10,092 bases of DNA, taken from JAUZPB01 sp037140715 (GTDB taxonomy: Bacteria; Bacteroidota; Ignavibacteria; Ignavibacteriales; SURF-24). The stretch is taken from positions 1 through 10,092 of the forward strand of contig JBAXDX010000100.1 in NCBI GenBank assembly GCA_037140715.1, read 5' to 3'. The notes beneath the pieces were generated by a model that was not told the DNA's origin, ran no database searches, and saw nothing but the letters and a program-made list of their open reading frames with translations. Made by a program: the position numbers and the translations under genes. Below, one piece after another: positions 1 through 6,311 of the stretch (positions within the stretch are counted from its first letter, which is position 1; every line of letters begins with the position of its first letter).

Positions 1-279
1 TAAAATATAAAATAATTAAATATTTTTCTATAAAATCAGCTTGCTATGTTAATACCTCTTTCTGAATCCCAGTTACTGCACATCGGTGAATATTAATCCA
101 TTCATTTAAAAGAAAAAAATATTCTAAAAAACACTTCTAAACATACTAACATATAAATAGATATACATAATCATTTGCAAATGATATATTTTCTATTGTA
201 TCTGTGCACATTTTTGTATAAACCAAATAAAAACAGGAAAAAGGACGTTCGACAGTCTGATGTTAACAGCACATTGATA
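1..279. other. AT-rich intergenic stretch with no recognisable gene
   Basis: This stretch at the left edge is strongly AT-rich, and I see no open frame with recognisable protein content and no RNA gene. It lies downstream of the minus-strand hypothetical gene that ends at 280. The one structured element is the perfect palindrome at 170-185, listed separately. I found no T-tracted hairpin that would serve as a clear terminator for the minus-strand gene, and no clear TAnnTTTG-type promoter element. Confidence 0.6.
170..185. promoter_or_regulatory. Perfect 16-bp palindrome, possible protein-binding site
   Basis: ATCATTTGCAAATGAT is its own reverse complement over 16 bases with no spacer. It lies in otherwise featureless AT-rich DNA downstream of the minus-strand gene at 280-606. 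It lacks a following T-tract, so it does not look like an intrinsic terminator. A dimeric DNA-binding protein site is possible, but chance symmetry in AT-rich DNA cannot be excluded. Confidence 0.3.
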
Positions 280-606
280 CTACCTGGTAGCTATTCCAAG
301 TAAACAACTAACATAACATGCAAAATCACCAATTATTTTTCTATCATTACCTAAAATATTTCGCCAGGCATTACTCTCTCCGTTTTGAGCCATATTTTCA
401 CTAAGTATATTGCAACCGTTAATTAGTGCATTGTGAGCAATTGTCCGGCTCTGGTTCATTTCCATTTGTTCTTCGCGTGAGATAACAGCCCAGCGTGCGC
501 GGATATTAGCATATCTTATGGCTAAATCCAATAACGCCTGCATTGATTCTTTCTGTTTTGTATCCTTAATTGAAAGGAGGATTGTTTCAGCTAATTCCAG
601 GTTCAT
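280..606 (-). CDS. Small hypothetical protein (108 aa, all-helical)
   Basis: I cannot assign a function. The product is 108 residues, rich in Ala, Leu, Glu, Asn and Arg, with no signal peptide or membrane segment, so it is probably cytosolic and largely helical. Noticeable patches are IRARW near residue 37, RTIAHNALINGCNIL in the middle and IGDFACYVSC near the C-terminus. From memory these resemble the small uncharacterised DUF3232-type proteins; this is an unverified impression. The ATG at 606 is preferred over an in-frame TTG at 618 because it gives a more usual start and leaves room for a leader below the -7 element at 631-638. The gene stands alone, divergent from the PspC operon. Confidence 0.65.
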   Translation of the reverse strand: MNLELAETILLSIKDTKQKESMQALLDLAIRYANIRARWAVISREEQMEMNQSRTIAHNALINGCNILSENMAQNGESNAWRNILGNDRKIIGDFACYVSCLLGIATR

Positions 607-630
607 AATTTTTACCAATATTTATTTATT

Positions 631-638
631 CAAATATA
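631..638 (-). promoter_or_regulatory. Putative -7 promoter element (TATATTTG) for the small hypothetical gene
   Basis: On the minus strand this reads TATATTTG, an exact match to the TAnnTTTG -7 element of Bacteroidota housekeeping promoters. It would start transcription around position 624, about 18 bases before the ATG at 606. I do not see a good TTG at the -33 position, so the call rests on the -7 element and its location. Confidence 0.4.
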
Positions 639-747
639 TCGTAAATAATCTTAATTTACTTATGATAAGATTATAAATTTAACTTTTTTATACCAGCTTA
701 CCGGACTGAAATAGTTTATTCATATCAGGACATTAATTTTTATTTAA

Positions 748-765
748 AGAAAAGTGAACTTTTCT
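748..765. promoter_or_regulatory. Inverted repeat at the PspC operon promoter, candidate operator
   Basis: AGAAAAGTGAACTTTTCT has two perfectly complementary 8-base arms (748-755 and 758-765) around a 2-base spacer. It ends one base before the putative -7 element TATCTTTG at 767-774, so a bound protein would overlap RNA polymerase. This suits a regulated envelope-stress operon. The regulator is unknown and not in the window. The role is inferred from symmetry and position only. Confidence 0.4.
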
Positions 766-766
766 A

Positions 767-774
767 TATCTTTG
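767..774 (+). promoter_or_regulatory. Putative -7 promoter element (TATCTTTG) of the PspC operon
   Basis: TATCTTTG matches the TAnnTTTG -7 consensus and lies about 44 bases upstream of the ATG at 818, so transcription would start near 781 and give a leader of roughly 37 bases. No good TTG is present 19-21 bases upstream. That is compatible with an activated promoter or one using an alternative sigma factor. Confidence 0.4.
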
Positions 775-817
775 GAAGTCTAAACTTATGAACCCAATAT
801 TAATAAGGAAAATTACC

Positions 818-1249
818 ATGAGAAAGAAATTACACAGAAGTAAAAAAGAAAAGATGATTGCCGGCGTTTGTGGCGGCTTGTCAGAGTATTTTGACATTGA
901 CCCTGTAATTGTAAGAATTATTTTTATAGCCGCAGCTTTAATTACCGGTACCGGCTTTCTTGTCTATCTTCTTTTATGGATTATAGTACCATACGGAGAA
1001 GCAGTTGAATTGCCTGATTATGACTCGCCGGTTATAGATGAAGCAGAGGAAATAATTAATACAGCCCCTCCCGCTGAAAAGAAAACCGGACACGGACTGA
1101 TTACCGGTTATGTTTTAATAGCTGTTGGAATTCTTTTCCTTGCCGACCGCTTTATCCCTCATTTTAATATGGGAGATTTTTGGCCGCTTGTCATCATCGC
1201 AATTGGCGCAGGGTTATTATTAAAAAGTTCAAGAAATAATAAATCATAG
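818..1249 (+). CDS. PspC-domain membrane protein with LiaI/LiaF-type C-terminal membrane region
   Basis: This 143-residue protein begins with a PspC domain (about residues 1-60): a basic N-terminus, the family signature IAGVCGGLSEYFDIDP, then a long hydrophobic segment ending in LLLWIIVPYG. An acidic linker (about 61-90) leads to a second hydrophobic region (about 95-136) with the FWPLVIIAIGAGLLL pattern of DUF5668/LiaF-type membrane segments. PspC proteins act at the inner membrane in envelope-stress sensing; that role is known for the family, not shown here. The ATG at 818 is chosen over the ATG at 788 because AAGGAA lies 7 bases upstream and the PspC domain starts directly after it. It is co-directional with the next gene, 9 bases away. 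Confidence 0.88.
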   Translation: MRKKLHRSKKEKMIAGVCGGLSEYFDIDPVIVRIIFIAAALITGTGFLVYLLLWIIVPYGEAVELPDYDSPVIDEAEEIINTAPPAEKKTGHGLITGYVLIAVGILFLADRFIPHFNMGDFWPLVIIAIGAGLLLKSSRNNKS

Positions 1250-1252
1250 GGA
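1248..1252 (+). promoter_or_regulatory. Ribosome binding site overlapping the upstream stop codon
   Basis: AGGGA overlaps the TAG stop (1247-1249) of the PspC gene and sits 6 bases before the ATG at 1259. This arrangement suggests that the two membrane proteins are translated in a coupled way. Confidence 0.55.
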
Positions 1253-1258
1253 AATACA

Positions 1259-2164
1259 ATGAAATCAAAACAACTTTTCTGGGGAATATTCTTTGTTGCC
1301 CTGGGCGGACTGGTACTCATTAATAATTTTGTGAAGATTAGTTTCAACTGGGCAATTATTCTGGACCTTTGGCCACTGGCATTCGTAATTCTCGGGCTTT
1401 ATTTTATTCTAAAAGACAATCCCGTCAGATGGCTTTTCATTGTCATAAATGCGTTGTTTATTGCTTTTGTACTGTTTGCCGCTTTTAAAAGTTTCAGTAC
1501 TTTTATTGATGATGATACGGAATTTCACGGCAATTATAACGTTCAGCATTTTAATGCTCCTTTTAATGAGAATGTTAAGAAAGTTAATTTTACTCTCGAA
1601 ACCGGCGGCGGACATATTTACATTAAGGATACATCCATGGTTGATCTGGTAGATGCCAGGTTTGAAGGAAGTTCGGGTGAATATAATTTTAATCATTCCG
1701 ATAAGGGCGAAGACGCTGATGTTATATTAAGTCTTGAACATGGCGATATTCATTTCGTAAAGGAAGCTTTTAAGAATGCACTTCATCTTAAACTAAACGA
1801 AAAACCAATATGGAATATGGATTTCAATATCGGGGCATCCAAACTTGACCTGGATCTTACACCATTTAAAACCGAGAATATTAACTTTAAATCAGGCGCG
1901 GCTTCCATCAGAGTTAAGATTGGCGATAAGATTGAGATGACAAATCTAAGGTTCGAAGCGGGCGTAACAAAAATTGAAGTTCAGATTCCCAAATCGAGCG
2001 GATGTGAAATCAGGTCGGACGCTTCACTCTCCAGCAAAAGATTTGACGGATTTAATAAGATTGATAAATCTACTTACCGCACAGAGAATTATGATTCGGC
2101 AGCAAAGAAAATTATTATTGAGTTTGATACCGGCGTATCCTCAATAGAAGTTGACAGAATTTGA
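1259..2164 (+). CDS. LiaF-like membrane protein with beta-rich C-terminal domain
   Basis: This 301-residue protein has three hydrophobic segments at about residues 5-24, 32-52 and 56-75. The second carries the LWPLAFVILGLYFIL motif shared with the preceding protein, as in DUF5668/LiaF-type membrane regions. The remainder (about 85-301) is soluble and built from repeated short strands with recurring Gly turns (TGGGHIYI, GASKLDLDL, GAASIRVKIG, AGVTKIEVQIP, TGVSSIEV), the look of the 'toast rack' / cell-wall-active-antibiotic-response beta domain. Members of these families modulate envelope-stress signalling; applying that here is inference. It is the last gene of a two-gene operon and is followed by a terminator. 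The exact substrate or partner is unknown. Confidence 0.85.
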   Translation: MKSKQLFWGIFFVALGGLVLINNFVKISFNWAIILDLWPLAFVILGLYFILKDNPVRWLFIVINALFIAFVLFAAFKSFSTFIDDDTEFHGNYNVQHFNAPFNENVKKVNFTLETGGGHIYIKDTSMVDLVDARFEGSSGEYNFNHSDKGEDADVILSLEHGDIHFVKEAFKNALHLKLNEKPIWNMDFNIGASKLDLDLTPFKTENINFKSGAASIRVKIGDKIEMTNLRFEAGVTKIEVQIPKSSGCEIRSDASLSSKRFDGFNKIDKSTYRTENYDSAAKKIIIEFDTGVSSIEVDRI

Positions 2165-2170
2165 TATTTG

Positions 2171-2207
2171 AAAAAGACGCCACCCCGGATTAAGACAGCG
2201 TCTTTTT
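2171..2207. terminator. Convergent, probably bidirectional intrinsic terminator
   Basis: AAAAAGACGC (2171-2180) pairs perfectly with GCGTCTTTTT (2198-2207) around a 17-base loop. On the plus strand the T-run continues to 2211, and on the minus strand the stem ends in five Ts, so it can serve both converging units: the LiaF-like gene (stop at 2164) and the YjbQ gene (stop at 2212-2210). Confidence 0.8.
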
Positions 2208-2209
2208 TT

Positions 2210-2623
2210 TTACTCGCCCATTACTTTTATTATAAGTCTTTTCCGCCTCTGCCCATCAAACTCGGCGTAATAAATCTGTTGCCAGGGACCAATATCAAGC
2301 CTGCTATTTGTAACCGGGATAATAACTTCATGATGAACCAGCAGACTTTTTAAGTGCGAGTCACCGTTATCTTCGCCTGTGCGATGATGCCTGTAATTTG
2401 GATTAAACGGAGCAAGCTTTTCCAGCCATTCATCTATATCCTGTATCAGTCCTGATTCAGCATCGTTCACATATACACCCGCGGTAATATGCATTGCTGA
2501 GACGAGAATCATTCCTTCTTTAATTTCACTCTTTGAAAGAGCCGCTCCCACTTCACGGGTAATGTTAATATACTCGCGGTGCTTCTGTGTGTTGAACCAG
2601 AGGTATTCGGTATGAGTTTTCAT
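2210..2623 (-). CDS. yjbQ: YjbQ / UPF0047 family protein (secondary thiamine-phosphate synthase type)
   Basis: The 137-residue length matches this small cytosolic family (about 130-140 aa). Family marks are VSAMHITAGVYVND (about residues 42-55), the stretch YRHHRTGEDNGDSHLKSLL with its clustered His and Asp residues, and the C-terminal LDIGPWQQIYYAEFDG. Family members have been reported to have weak thiamine-phosphate synthase activity, and the fold carries a conserved His-rich site; the true physiological role is not settled. It is the last gene of the minus-strand cluster, starting 6 bases after the stop of the cNMP-binding gene. No clear Shine-Dalgarno sequence precedes its ATG, so translation may be coupled to the upstream gene. 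Confidence 0.88.
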   Translation of the reverse strand: MKTHTEYLWFNTQKHREYINITREVGAALSKSEIKEGMILVSAMHITAGVYVNDAESGLIQDIDEWLEKLAPFNPNYRHHRTGEDNGDSHLKSLLVHHEVIIPVTNSRLDIGPWQQIYYAEFDGQRRKRLIIKVMGE

Positions 2624-2629
2624 TTAATT

Positions 2630-2998
2630 TTATTTGTTTTGTTCATGAAAAGATTCGTTAATTATAACTTTTATGTTCCAGAGTTTATCAGTTGTTGCCG
2701 ATACTCTTTCTGCAAGGTTAATCAGTATCTTTTTTGCAAATTCAGGATGCTTAATAATGAGTTCCTGATAACCCCGGTCAAATGCAAGGATTTTTGTATC
2801 CTCGAGCGCTACAAGAGTCAGAGAACGCGGGCGTTTAAGAATTGCCGCAAGCTCGCCAAAAATAGTTCCTTTACGAGAATAATCTGATATTTTCTTATCA
2901 TCCTTAAATGCGCCTACTTTTCCTTCTATCAGAAAATAAAACTCATTTGAAACCGTCCCCTCACTGGCAATTATATCACCCTTTTTATATACCTTCAT
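2630..2998 (-). CDS. Single-domain cyclic-nucleotide-binding protein (second of pair)
   Basis: This 122-residue protein is a lone cNMP-binding (CRP-type beta-barrel) domain. It has the opening KKGDIIASEG, the strand FYFLIEGKVGAF, and the phosphate-binding cassette FGELAAILKRPRSLTL, which keeps the Glu and Arg that contact the cyclic nucleotide in known family members. There is no helix-turn-helix, kinase or channel domain, so any output must come through a partner; the C-terminal helix is the likely contact. The ATG at 2998 is preferred to an in-frame TTG at 3025 because GGGAG lies 6 bases upstream and the domain begins immediately. It overlaps the end of the preceding paralogue by 14 bases, so the two are probably translationally coupled. 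Confidence 0.85.
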   Translation of the reverse strand: MKVYKKGDIIASEGTVSNEFYFLIEGKVGAFKDDKKISDYSRKGTIFGELAAILKRPRSLTLVALEDTKILAFDRGYQELIIKHPEFAKKILINLAERVSATTDKLWNIKVIINESFHEQNK

Positions 2999-3407
2999 TT
3001 TTATCTCCCGGATAAAGCAGAGCAAATTCCTCTTCGAGCAGTTTAATTGATGTTACATAATTGTCGGTAGTATTATAAAGCCTGTCGGCGAGGTTATACA
3101 TCAGATTAGCGGTAATACCAGGGAATTTTATGATTAATTCATCTATGTCAGTCTTAACATTAAGAACCGAAGTACTTTCCATGGCAATAAGAGAAGCCGT
3201 TCTCGGCTTGTTTAGTATCATACCGATTTCACCCATAACCGTTCCCTGCTCCGTGAATTCAGCTATTTTAATCTTATTTTTATATACACCAACTTTTCCG
3301 CTGATTAGAATATAAAAACCCTGGCTTGGAGCACCCTCTCTTGCAATGGAATCCCCCTGCTTGCGGTTAAGAATTTCACCAAAATATTTTTCTGTAATAT
3401 TATCCAT
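2985..3407 (-). CDS. Single-domain cyclic-nucleotide-binding protein (first of pair)
   Basis: This 140-residue protein is mostly one cNMP-binding domain: KQGDSIAREGAPSQGFYILISGKVGVY is the first half (quoted in part: QGFYILISGKVGVY), followed by the phosphate-binding cassette MGEIGMILNKPRTASL with the conserved Glu and Arg. A helical C-terminal tail (about residues 90-140) follows, with no DNA-binding or enzymatic domain. It resembles its downstream neighbour along its length, so the two are probably paralogues from a local duplication. The ATG at 3407 lies 7 bases after the prfB stop. The in-frame TTG at 3470 would overlap prfB by 56 bases and adds no domain sequence. No Shine-Dalgarno is visible, which suggests coupling to prfB translation. 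Confidence 0.83.
   Translation of the reverse strand: MDNITEKYFGEILNRKQGDSIAREGAPSQGFYILISGKVGVYKNKIKIAEFTEQGTVMGEIGMILNKPRTASLIAMESTSVLNVKTDIDELIIKFPGITANLMYNLADRLYNTTDNYVTSIKLLEEEFALLYPGDKNEGI
3005..3009 (-). promoter_or_regulatory. Shine-Dalgarno sequence for the second cNMP-binding gene
   Basis: On the minus strand GGGAG sits 6 bases before the ATG at 2998, inside the last codons of the preceding gene. It decides the start over the in-frame TTG at 3025 and is among the clearest ribosome binding sites in the window. Confidence 0.6.
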
Positions 3408-3414
3408 AAAAAAA

Positions 3415-4525
3415 TTATGATTTTGTATGTTGCGAAAACATTGACAGATATGCTTTAATAAACTTCCCAAGGTCGCCGTCCATTACGCCCTGAGTATCAG
3501 AAGTCTCAACCTCCGTCCGGTGATCCTTTACCATATTATAAGGGTGAAACACATAAGAACGTATCTGACTCCCCCATTCAATCTTCATCTTACCTTTTTC
3601 TACCTCATCAAGTGTGGCGTTAAGCTTCTCAAGTTCAATCTGGTAAAGCCTTGACTTTAGCAGTTTCATCGCGTTATGCCTGTTCTGAAGCTGGGAACGT
3701 TCCGTCTGGCAGGCAGCTACAACACCGCTGGGAACATGTGTAATTCTGACGGCAGTTTCAACCTTGTTTACATTCTGCCCTCCCTTGCCGCCGGAACGAT
3801 ATGTATCTACCCTTAAGTCCGCGGTATTAATATCGATTTCAATTGTATCATCAGCTTCAGGTATTACAAAGACAGAAGCAAAAGATGTATGTCTCCGTTT
3901 ATTAGCATCAAACGGCGATATTCTGACCAGACGGTGAACTCCGTTTTCCGCTTTAAGATAACCGTAAGCAAATTCACCTTCTGCTTCAATTGTCGCACTT
4001 TTAATACCTGCGCCGTCCCCTTCAAGCATATCAAGCACATTCATCTTAAAACCATTTTGCTCGCCATACCGTAAATACATCCGCATCAGCATCTCTGCCC
4101 AGTCCTGTGCCTCAGTACCACCGGCTCCTGAATGAATGGTAAGAATACAATTTTTATTATCATCCTTGCCACTCAGCATATTCTTAAACTCAAGAGCTTC
4201 ATAAGCTGTAACAAAGCCGGTCAGCTCTTTTTCAATTTCCGGTGAGAGAGATTCATCATTTTCCAATTGCGCAAGTTCTATAAAATCCTTCGCGCTTTCA
4301 GCTTTTCTATGGACTTCTTCCCACATATCGACCCAGAAAGTAAGTGATTTTACTTCGCTGTGAACTTTCTGAGCAGCATTTTGATCATTCCAAAAGCCGG
4401 GTTCTTCAGTCTTTAATTTTGCCTGCCGGATTTTCTCTTCCTTATTATCTAAGTCAAAGATAACTCCGCAAATTATAAAGCTTACCCGAATAGTCGTTCC
4501 ATTTCTTTAATGCGTCTTCGTACAT
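3415..4525 (-). CDS. prfB: Peptide chain release factor 2 (RF2), expressed through a programmed +1 frameshift
   Basis: RF2 recognises UGA and UAA and triggers peptide release on the ribosome. The first frame, from ATG at 4525, encodes 23 residues ending in LRSYL and meets an in-frame TGA at 4456-4454. Slipping +1 on CTT (4459-4457) resumes at GAC (4455) and continues DLDNKEEKIRQAKLKTEE without interruption to the TAA at 3417-3415, giving 369 residues; E. coli RF2 has 365. In the joined protein the stop-codon-reading SPF tripeptide falls at about 203-205 and the catalytic GGQ at about 248-250, almost exactly as in E. coli. AGGAAA 5 bases upstream supports the ATG at 4525. The two cNMP-binding genes follow closely. 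Confidence 0.96.
4453..4468 (-). promoter_or_regulatory. prfB programmed +1 frameshift signal (CTT TGA C with internal SD-like CGGAG)
   Basis: On the minus strand the site reads CGGAGTTATCTTTGAC. It has the classic slippery CTT codon, the TGA stop followed by C (a weak termination context), and a Shine-Dalgarno-like CGGAG upstream. In E. coli the internal SD lies 3 bases from CTT; here the GGAG lies 4 bases away, so the exact stimulation may differ. When RF2 is scarce, slow termination at TGA favours the shift and makes more RF2, an autoregulatory loop known for this gene. Confidence 0.93.
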
Positions 4526-4530
4526 TGTAG

Positions 4531-4536
4531 TTTCCT
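4531..4536 (-). promoter_or_regulatory. Ribosome binding site of prfB
   Basis: AGGAAA on the minus strand, 5 bases before the ATG at 4525, fixes the true prfB start upstream of the frameshift. The 93-base gap to miaA (4526-4618) holds no clear TAnnTTTG element and no classic terminator, so prfB may be transcribed from upstream. Confidence 0.6.
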
Positions 4537-4618
4537 GTTATAAATTTTCAGTTACCTTACATAAAAATGATTCAGTTTTAGCCGGATAAAAAAGAACCCG
4601 GTCATTGCACATTGAAAG

Positions 4619-5539
4619 TCATTCTATCAGATCAACAATAACATTAGCGACAAGCGTTAAGTCCTGCTCACTCGCCACGTCAAACCATTTAATCCTGTTG
4701 TCAGCCCTGAACCAGGTCATTTGCCTCTTGGCAAATCTCCTCGTATTTCTTTTAATCAGCTCAATTGCTCTGTGCAGGTCAGTTTCTCCATTAAGATATG
4801 AGATTATTTCCTTATACCCTACTGTGTTAAGCGCGTTAAGTTCCTTTGAATATCCCATTGCAAGCAGAGATTTAACCTCATTAACTAAACCTTCCTCAAG
4901 CATTCTATCGACCCGAATTTCTATATTTTCATATAAAAGAGTCCGTTCCCGGTTTAGTCCGGTCTGAATAAAACTGATATTATCGCCCCTTTTATAATTT
5001 TTATGATGCTCAGTTATTGATTTTCCTGTCAGATGATATACTTCGAGCGCACGCATTACACGTTTATAATTTTGCGGCAGCATCCGCAAAGCGCTTGACG
5101 GATCGACTTTCATAAGTTCATTGTAAAGCCCGTTGGTACCGCCCGCTTCAATAATATGGCGAAGATATTCCCTGTATTCAGTATCCGTCTCGGCAGTATT
5201 AAATATGCCATCAACGACCGCCTTAATATAAAGCCCGGAGCCACCGACAACAATCGGAATTTTTCCTCTTTTATGCAGAGCTTCTATTATTTTCAGAGCC
5301 TCAGATTCAAACCTGCTTACATTAAAGTCTTCATCCGGCAGAAGTGTATTAATGAAATAGTGTTTTACTCTATATAATTCTTCAATCCCCGGTTTGGCTG
5401 TTCCTATTGTCAATAACTTAAATACCTGCCTGCTGTCAGCCGATATAATCTCAGTATCGAGACGCTCCGCAATTTGCAGACTCAGATAAGTCTTGCCCGA
5501 ACATGTGGGACCTGTTATTACAATTACTTTTGGCTCCAA
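4619..5539 (-). CDS. miaA: tRNA dimethylallyltransferase (MiaA)
   Basis: MiaA transfers a dimethylallyl group to N6 of A37 in tRNAs that read UNN codons, improving decoding. The 306-residue length is typical. Visible motifs are the P-loop GPTCSGKT (10-17), the DSRQVF segment with its catalytic Asp (about 35-40), IGTAKPG (45-51), VGGSGLYIKAVVDG (about 98-111), NTVGYKEI, and the C-terminal RRFAKRQMTWFR tRNA-contacting stretch. The start is TTG at 5539, which puts MEPKVIVITGPT directly before the P-loop as in other MiaA proteins; there is no nearby ATG or GTG upstream of the P-loop in this frame. It overlaps the end of pcm by 16 bases, pointing to translational coupling. An AAGG abuts the start codon without spacing, a poor SD on its own. 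Confidence 0.95.
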   Translation of the reverse strand: MEPKVIVITGPTCSGKTYLSLQIAERLDTEIISADSRQVFKLLTIGTAKPGIEELYRVKHYFINTLLPDEDFNVSRFESEALKIIEALHKRGKIPIVVGGSGLYIKAVVDGIFNTAETDTEYREYLRHIIEAGGTNGLYNELMKVDPSSALRMLPQNYKRVMRALEVYHLTGKSITEHHKNYKRGDNISFIQTGLNRERTLLYENIEIRVDRMLEEGLVNEVKSLLAMGYSKELNALNTVGYKEIISYLNGETDLHRAIELIKRNTRRFAKRQMTWFRADNRIKWFDVASEQDLTLVANVIVDLIE

Positions 5540-6162
5540 CCTTCTCTGCCGATTAATGGTACAAAAGCAAATTTAGAAATTTCCTCAGTCGTAAATGTTT
5601 CCTCATTCGTCTTTGTGATTATATTCAATACCTGAGTTTTTTTATCTCCTACCGGGATAATAAGTTTTCCATTTATTCCGAGCTGTTTTTTAAGGTTTAC
5701 CGGTATAGTCGGACCGCCGGCCGTAACGATAATTCCATTAAAAGGAGCAAAATCAGACCAGCCTATTGTACCATCGCCCAGACGACATACAATACGAAGA
5801 CCCAGTTTATCAAATAAATCCTGCGTTCTGAAGAATATATCTGTCTGCCTTTCGATCGAATAAACTTTTATCCCCATTTTATTTAAAACAGCCGCCTGAT
5901 AACCTGAACCGGTTCCAATCTCAAGAGCTTTATCTCCAGGCTGAAGATCAAGCGCCTGCGTCATAAAGGCAACTGTATAAGGCTGGGAAATAGTTTGCTC
6001 GGAGCCAATCGGAAGTGCTACATCTTTATATGCGTGCGGTATCATTATTTCAGGAACGAATAAATGGCGTTCAACATCATTCATCGCTTTAAGAACTTTT
6101 GTGTTAGTAATCCCTTTTTTAGACAGGTTTTTAACTAATTCAAGGCGTTCACTTTCGTACAT
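5524..6162 (-). CDS. pcm: Protein-L-isoaspartate O-methyltransferase
   Basis: This enzyme repairs proteins by methylating L-isoaspartyl residues with S-adenosylmethionine, allowing their return to aspartate. The 212-residue length is usual for bacterial Pcm. Family signatures are RHLFVPE (about 32-38), TISQPYTVAFM (57-67), the SAM-binding motif I LEIGTGSGYQAA (80-91), the acidic end of the next strand YSIERQ, and IIVTAGGPTIP with LIIPVGD near the C-terminus. It begins with ATG at 6162 and is the first gene of the minus-strand cluster, with a putative promoter at 6265-6272 and a leader of roughly 95 bases. The last codons overlap miaA by 16 bases. Confidence 0.95.
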   Translation of the reverse strand: MYESERLELVKNLSKKGITNTKVLKAMNDVERHLFVPEIMIPHAYKDVALPIGSEQTISQPYTVAFMTQALDLQPGDKALEIGTGSGYQAAVLNKMGIKVYSIERQTDIFFRTQDLFDKLGLRIVCRLGDGTIGWSDFAPFNGIIVTAGGPTIPVNLKKQLGINGKLIIPVGDKKTQVLNIITKTNEETFTTEEISKFAFVPLIGREGWSQK

Positions 6163-6257
6163 TTATAAAGTCTTAATATTTTTATTGTAATAAACGAATT
6201 TAAGCTATATTTACATTAAATTAAATATTTAGTTTAAAGAAAACATAAGATTTTGTC

Positions 6258-6296
6258 TGGTATTCAAAAATACCAAAAGAAAATTTTCTTATCAAC
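6258..6296 (-). promoter_or_regulatory. Putative pcm operon promoter embedded in inverted repeats
   Basis: On the minus strand TATTTTTG (6272-6265) matches the TAnnTTTG -7 element, with a TTG at 6296-6294 about 21 bases upstream as a possible -33. The -7 element lies inside an inverted repeat, TGGTATT (6258-6264) and AATACCA (6269-6275), spaced by 4 bases. Just upstream in the spacer, AAGAAAATTTTCTT (6277-6290) is a perfect 14-base palindrome. A repressor binding either would block polymerase. Function is inferred from position only. Confidence 0.4.
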
Positions 6297-6311
6297 TCTG
6301 ACGCTATTTGG

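Noticed and set aside
607..618. TTG start at 618 for the small hypothetical gene
   Set aside because: It lies only about 6 bases after the inferred transcription start; the ATG at 606 is the more usual start codon.
788..817. ATG at 788 as start of the PspC gene
   Set aside because: No ribosome binding site precedes it, whereas AAGGAA stands 7 bases before the ATG at 818 and the PspC domain begins there.
1159..1347. Antisense frames over the PspC and LiaF-like genes
   Set aside because: They lie opposite genes with clear domains, carry no recognisable protein signature and have no start signals.
3408..3470. Longer form of the first cNMP-binding protein from TTG 3470
   Set aside because: It would overlap the end of prfB by 56 bases, uses a weak start codon and adds residues outside the domain.
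3415..4326. RF2 starting at the internal ATG at 4326
   Set aside because: The coding sequence continues upstream in frame to the CTT TGA C frameshift site and joins the first-frame ATG at 4525, giving the full RF2 length and canonical motif positions.
4526..4618. Terminator or promoter between miaA and prfB
   Set aside because: GCCGG and CCGGT can form only a 5-bp stem with a wobble and the T-run sits in the loop; no TAnnTTTG element is present on the minus strand.
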